Source: Propionibacteriales bacterium (GTDB lineage Bacteria > Actinomycetota > Actinomycetes > Propionibacteriales > Propionibacteriaceae). From it: 6,544 nucleotides of DNA. The notes under the pieces were generated by a model that saw nothing but the letters and a program-made list of their open reading frames with translations, did no database searches and had not been told where the DNA came from. Position 1 is the stretch's first letter; every line of letters starts with the position of its first letter. The position numbers were made by a program, and so were the translations under genes. The DNA is taken from positions 1 through 6,544 of the forward strand of contig JAKDKP010000130.1 in assembly GCA_030453285.1 (NCBI GenBank), given 5' to 3'. This document shows, piece by piece, positions 1 to 6,544 of this stretch.

Positions 1-1
1 C

Positions 2-562
2 CCGTACGTGTCGCGGGCCGCGCACAAGCTGATCGGTGCCCTGGACGACCTCGACGTGCCGGTCTCCGGACGCGCCCTCGACGCGGGTGCCTCCACCGGA
101 GGATTCACCCAGGTCCTGTTGGAACGCGGCTGTCGGCATGTGTACTGCGTCGACGTCGGTCATGGCCAGTTGCATCCGCGGGTGGCCAGCGATCCGCGGG
201 TCACGAGTTGGGAGCGGCTGCACCTGCGCGACCTGAGCATCGAGCACACCCACGGGGAGCTGGTTGATCTGGTGGTCGCCGACGTCTCCTTCATTTCGTT
301 GACCATGATCAGCGAACCGATCCTGGCCCTCGCCGCGCCCGGAGCGCATGCGTTGTTGATGGTGAAGCCGCAGTTCGAGGTGGGGCGTGAACGTCTCGGC
401 GCGGGCGGGGTGGTGACCGATCCGGCCCATCGTGAGTTCGCCGTCGGGCAGGTCCTTGATCATGTCGAAAGCCTGGGCTGGTGGTGCCGAGCGCGCGCCG
501 CGTCACGTCTTGCAGGACCGGCCGGCAACCTCGAGGAGTTCGTTCATCTCGTCCGGCGCTGA
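2..562 (+). CDS. tlyA: TlyA-family rRNA 2'-O-methyltransferase, 5'-truncated by window edge
   Basis: SAM-dependent ribose methyltransferase that modifies rRNA cytidines (23S C1920 and, in some members, 16S C1409); loss causes capreomycin/viomycin resistance in mycobacteria. The reading frame is open from base 2 with Pro-Tyr-Val-Ser-Arg, which matches the linker joining the S4 RNA-binding domain to the FtsJ-like methyltransferase domain, so the S4 domain and true start lie upstream. Counting from the Val at base 8 as residue 1, the SAM loop is DAGASTGGFT (25-34), followed by ADVSF (91-95), VKPQFEVG (119-126) and GNLEEF (173-178). K7, D92, K120 and E176 have the same spacing as the K69/D154/K182/E238 tetrad of M. 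tuberculosis TlyA (constant offset 62, from memory). The protein ends only eight residues after the last of these, about 20 residues earlier than the mycobacterial enzyme. Older annotations call this family 'hemolysin A'. The internal GTG at base 8 is not the real start. Confidence 0.93.
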   Translation, partial: PYVSRAAHKLIGALDDLDVPVSGRALDAGASTGGFTQVLLERGCRHVYCVDVGHGQLHPRVASDPRVTSWERLHLRDLSIEHTHGELVDLVVADVSFISLTMISEPILALAAPGAHALLMVKPQFEVGRERLGAGGVVTDPAHREFAVGQVLDHVESLGWWCRARAASRLAGPAGNLEEFVHLVRR

Positions 563-588
563 GCACGGCGGCTGTCCGCGCCGACCCC

Positions 589-604
589 TATGCTGGGCTC
601 CGTG
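589..604 (+). promoter_or_regulatory. Candidate leaderless promoter of nadK (-10 TATGCT, GTG start)
   Basis: The 39-bp gap after tlyA contains TATGCT (589-594), matching the actinobacterial -10 consensus TANNNT. Seven bases then precede the GTG at 602, so transcription would start at or next to the first base of the start codon. No purine-rich ribosome binding site precedes 602, and I see no convincing -35 box, both common for leaderless actinobacterial genes. The inference rests on motif and spacing only. Read-through from tlyA is also possible. Confidence 0.45.
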
Positions 605-1524
605 ACCCCCACCAGCAGCCTCGACGCCGACCGCCGCCGCGTGGCAGTGCTCACCCACACGGGACGCGCCGAGGCCGTCAATGCGGCGGAACGGATGATT
701 CGCGGACTGAACGCCGCCGGGATCGAGGCACTCGTACCAACCGCTGACCTGCAGGAGATCCCCACCGACGGGCTGCTGGTCGCCGAGCTCGCCGATGACA
801 CCGCCCCCACCGACTGTGAGCTGGCCGTCGTGTTGGGCGGCGACGGCACGATTCTGCGCGGAGCCGAGCGCGCCATGGTCGCCGACATCCCGCTGCTCGG
901 GGTCAATCTCGGCCATGTCGGATTCCTCGCCGAGGCCGAATCCTCCGAGATCGATCAGATCCTCAACCATGTCGTCGACCGGAGCTACCGGGTCGAGGAG
1001 CGGTTCACCATCGAGGTGCAGGTGCGGATCGACGACGAGGTGGTGTGGGAGTCGTTCGCCGCGAACGAGGTGTCGATCGAGAAGGCGGCTCGGGAGCGGA
1101 TGCTCGAGGTGTTGGTCGGCATTGACGGTCGCCCGTTGTCCCGGTGGGGGTGCGACGGCGCCCTGGTCGCCACCCCGACCGGCTCGACCGCGTACGCCTT
1201 CTCGGCCGGCGGTCCGGTGATTTCTCCTGAGGTCGACGCGATGTTGCTCGTGCCGCTCAGCGCCCATGCCTTGTTCAGTCGGCCCATGGTGCTGGGACCA
1301 ACCGCGGAGGTGGCGATCGAACTCATCGACGCGCCGCCCAACCTCGGCGTCGTGTGGTGCGACGGGCGTCGGTCGACCAACCTGGCGCCCGGTGCGATCG
1401 TCGTCGTACGGCAGGGCCGTCACCGGTTGCGCATCGCTCGCACCTCCGAATCCAGCTTCATCGACCGCCTGGTCCGCAAGTTCGGCCTGCGAGTGGAGGG
1501 CTGGCGAGGTGTGAGCGAGCTGCC

Positions 1525-1528
<4 letters not shown>
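602..1528 (+). CDS. nadK: NAD kinase
   Basis: Cytosolic ATP- or polyphosphate-dependent NAD kinase that phosphorylates NAD to NADP (also called PpnK). Numbered from the GTG at 602 (308 aa, normal for the family), it shows the diagnostic GGDGT loop at 79-83 preceded by a hydrophobic strand, the NLGHVGFLAE segment, the Asn-Glu pair at 155-156 in ANEVSIE, and the glycine-rich PTGSTAYAFSAGGP motif from residue 192. The C-terminal half is the usual beta-rich NAD-binding domain. An in-frame ATG at 590 would add four residues, but that ATG lies inside the candidate -10 box and has no ribosome binding site, so 602 is preferred. The TGA stop overlaps the recN ATG by four bases, which suggests translational coupling. 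The tlyA-nadK-recN order is conserved in actinobacteria. Function is secure; the exact start is less so. Confidence 0.95.
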
Positions 1529-4957
<3,429 letters not shown>

Positions 4958-4960
4958 GTC

Positions 4961-5635
4961 GTGGACCCGATCCCCGTGCTGTCCTCAGACGAGCTGGCCG
5001 ACCAGCCCGTACGTTGGCCCGTCACGTCGCATGAGGAGTTGGCCGCAGGGCACGTCGTGACGATGGTGCGTGAGTCGATCACGACCCCGGACGGATCGTC
5101 GATGACACGGGAGTGGGTGACGCACCCCGGTGCGGTGGCGGTGATCGCTGTCGACGACGACGACCAGGTCGTGCTGGTGCAGCAGTACCGGCACCCGGTC
5201 GGACAGGTGCTGGTCGAACCGCCCGCCGGGCTGCTCGACATCGACGGCGAGGACTACGCCGTCGCGGCCGCGCGGGAGCTTGCCGAGGAGGCCGGCATTG
5301 CCGCCGGCGACTGGCGCACCCTTGTCGACCTGATGACGTCCCCCGGCAGCATGTCCGAGACCGTACGGGTGTTCCTGGCCCGTGACCTGTCGTCGGTCGA
5401 ACGCCCCGACGGGTTCGTACTGGAGGGGGAGGAGAGCCACATGGCGGTGGTCCGCGCGCCCCTGGCCGAACTGGTGACCGCGGTGCTGGCCGGACACGTA
5501 CAGAATCCGTTGCTGGTCGCCGGCTGTCTGGCGGCCTGGGCCTCCCGACACGGCGACGGGTGGGATGCGTTGCGGCCGGCTGATGCGCCGTGGCCGGCCC
5601 GTCGGTCTCGGGCGGAGGACACCGAGCGGCGATGA
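4961..5635 (+). CDS. NUDIX hydrolase, ADP-ribose pyrophosphatase type
   Basis: Likely hydrolyses ADP-ribose to AMP and ribose 5-phosphate. The 224-aa protein contains the NUDIX box from Gly90 to Ile113: G, then E97, then R105-E106-L107, E109-E110 and G112-I113. This has one residue more than the classic Gly-x5-Glu spacing, as I recall also for the M. tuberculosis ADP-ribose pyrophosphatase Rv1700. E106, E109 and E110 are the expected metal ligands. The preceding QQYRHPVGQ and PPAGLLD segments and the SPGSMSETVRVFLA segment after the box are typical of the ADP-ribose pyrophosphatase subfamily rather than MutT. Acidic residues in EGEES (155-159) could supply the catalytic base. The last 30 or so residues are Arg/Pro-rich and probably disordered. 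A NUDIX gene between pyrG and xerD is conserved in actinobacteria. Substrate is inferred from subfamily and context; it could act on other nucleoside diphosphate sugars. Confidence 0.9.
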   Translation: MDPIPVLSSDELADQPVRWPVTSHEELAAGHVVTMVRESITTPDGSSMTREWVTHPGAVAVIAVDDDDQVVLVQQYRHPVGQVLVEPPAGLLDIDGEDYAVAAARELAEEAGIAAGDWRTLVDLMTSPGSMSETVRVFLARDLSSVERPDGFVLEGEESHMAVVRAPLAELVTAVLAGHVQNPLLVAGCLAAWASRHGDGWDALRPADAPWPARRSRAEDTERR

Positions 5636-6544
5636 CCGGCCTGGAGCGCCTGGTCGGTGACTATCTCGATCACCTCACCGTCGAGCGTGGCGTCTCGGGT
5701 CACACCCTCTCCGGCTATCGGCGTGACCTGGATCGCTATCTGCAGCATCTGGGCGAAGCGGGGGTCACCGAATTGCCCGAGATCACCACCCTGCACGTGT
5801 CAGCGTTCGCCGTGGCCCTGCGTGAGGGGCGCCCGGCGCGCGGACCGTTGCCGGCCCGGGCCCCCCTGGCGGTGTCCAGCACGGCCAGGGCCGTGGTCGC
5901 GGTGCGCAGCTTCCACCGTTTCGCCGTCGAGGAGGGGGAGACCGAGGTCGACGTCGCCGTACCGGTGCAACCACCCCGCGGCACCCGGCGGCTGCCCAAG
6001 GCGATCAGCGTTGACGAGGTCCGTCGGCTGTTGGAGGTCCCCGACCGGACAACCCCGACCGGCCTGCGCGACGCGTTGCTGTTCGAGTTGTTGTACGGCA
6101 CCGGTGCCCGGATCACCGAGATCCTGGACCTTGACGTGGACGACGTGACCCGCCTGCTGGACGACACCTCCGGCACCCTCGGGCTGCGGCTGGTCGGCAA
6201 GGGCGACAAGGAGCGCATTGTTCCGGTCGGCTCGTACGCCCGCCAGGCCTGTGCGGACTGGCTCGTCCGGGGTCGGCCGGTATTGGCGGAGAAGGCGCGC
6301 CGCGGATCCGGGCCAGCCCTGCTGTTGAACGCCCGCGGGACACGGCTCTCCCGGCAGACCGCCTGGAACACACTGCAGTCCGCGGCGGAGGCAGCCGAGT
6401 TGGCCGTGCACATCTCGCCGCACACCCTGCGGCACTCCTTCGCCACTCACATGCTCGATGGAGGGGCCGACGTACGGGTGGTGCAGGAGATTTTTTTTTT
6501 TTATGATTTGTCGACCACGCAGATCTACACGATGGTCACCGTGC
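5632..6544 (+). CDS. xerD: Tyrosine recombinase XerD, 3'-truncated by window edge, catalytic box disrupted
   Basis: Site-specific tyrosine recombinase that with XerC resolves chromosome dimers at dif during division. 304 codons are present and no stop is reached; probably only a few residues are missing. The N-terminal SAM-like DNA-binding domain begins MTGLERLVGDYLDHL and runs to about residue 115. The catalytic domain shows Arg160 (GTGARITE), Lys190 (GKGDKER), His264 and Arg267 (HTLRHSFATH) and the nucleophile Tyr299 (TTQIYT). The expected Leu-Leu-Gly-His at 287-290 reads Ile-Phe-Phe-Phe, so the second catalytic His is absent (Phe290). The spacing Arg267-Tyr299 is 32, as in E. coli XerD (Arg247-Tyr279), so codons were replaced rather than added. 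The ATG overlaps the NUDIX stop (ATGA); GGAGGA lies 12 bases upstream. XerD rather than XerC is called from its place after pyrG-NUDIX. A real, inactive variant is possible but a sequence error is more likely. Confidence 0.92.
   Translation, partial: MTGLERLVGDYLDHLTVERGVSGHTLSGYRRDLDRYLQHLGEAGVTELPEITTLHVSAFAVALREGRPARGPLPARAPLAVSSTARAVVAVRSFHRFAVEEGETEVDVAVPVQPPRGTRRLPKAISVDEVRRLLEVPDRTTPTGLRDALLFELLYGTGARITEILDLDVDDVTRLLDDTSGTLGLRLVGKGDKERIVPVGSYARQACADWLVRGRPVLAEKARRGSGPALLLNARGTRLSRQTAWNTLQSAAEAAELAVHISPHTLRHSFATHMLDGGADVRVVQEIFFFYDLSTTQIYTMVTV
6490..6504 (+). other. Anomalous T-rich block inside xerD (12-T run)
   Basis: Codons 287-291 read ATT TTT TTT TTT TAT, with an uninterrupted T-run at 6491-6502. 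Nothing else in this GC-rich window resembles it. The codons on both sides (Val-Val-Gln-Glu before, Asp-Leu-Ser-Thr-Thr after) match XerD closely, and the frame is unbroken. It sits 40 bases from the end of the window. It behaves like a local replacement of 15 bases and is probably a base-calling, polishing or assembly error rather than biology. Confidence 0.8.

Noticed and set aside
1354..1524. Upstream in-frame extension of recN
   Set aside because: The extra 57 residues are translated from the 3' end of nadK in another frame and are unlike RecN; the family N-terminus begins at 1525.
5736..6450. Two overlapping minus-strand open frames (236 and 216 aa) opposite xerD
   Set aside because: They lie opposite a convincing XerD frame and have no motif, ribosome binding site or conserved start.
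6491..6502. T-run as an intrinsic terminator or phase-variable tract
   Set aside because: There is no GC-rich hairpin placed as in a terminator, and the tract replaces essential catalytic codons with no length change, unlike a slippage-prone contingency tract.

Overview
This window looks like a stretch of conserved housekeeping chromosome from a high-GC actinobacterium. The gene order tlyA - nadK - recN - pyrG - NUDIX/ADP-ribose pyrophosphatase - xerD is the arrangement familiar from Actinobacteria (compare Mycobacterium tuberculosis Rv1694 to Rv1701). Protein style, strong G/C preference at third codon positions, GTG starts and apparently leaderless promoters fit the same phylum. The compact form, with nothing between recN and pyrG, would suit a Propionibacteriaceae-like lineage, but that finer placement is a guess. 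No mobile element, CRISPR array, tRNA or rRNA is visible. I see no new multi-gene system here.

Layout: all six genes are on the + strand and almost every base is coding. Positions 2-562 hold the methyltransferase domain of TlyA; its S4 domain lies outside the window. After a 39-bp gap with a candidate leaderless promoter comes NAD kinase (602-1528), which overlaps recN (1525-3201) by ATGA. A 97-bp gap carries a second candidate leaderless promoter for pyrG (3299-4957). Three bases later the NUDIX hydrolase begins (4961-5635), and it overlaps xerD (5632 to the right edge) by ATGA. The likely transcription units are therefore nadK-recN and pyrG-nudix-xerD.

The genes do not form one pathway. 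They cover rRNA 2'-O-methylation (TlyA), NADP supply (NadK), double-strand-break repair (RecN), CTP synthesis (PyrG), nucleotide-sugar clean-up (NUDIX) and chromosome dimer resolution (XerD). In relatives, scpA/scpB segregation genes usually follow xerD; they are not visible here.

The most striking point is inside xerD near the right edge. A block of 15 bases (6490-6504), mostly a run of 12 T, replaces in frame the codons for the nearly invariant Leu-Gly-His box and so removes the second catalytic histidine. Protein length and all flanking motifs are kept. A consensus or assembly artefact is the likeliest cause. If real, it would mean an active-site-defective XerD.
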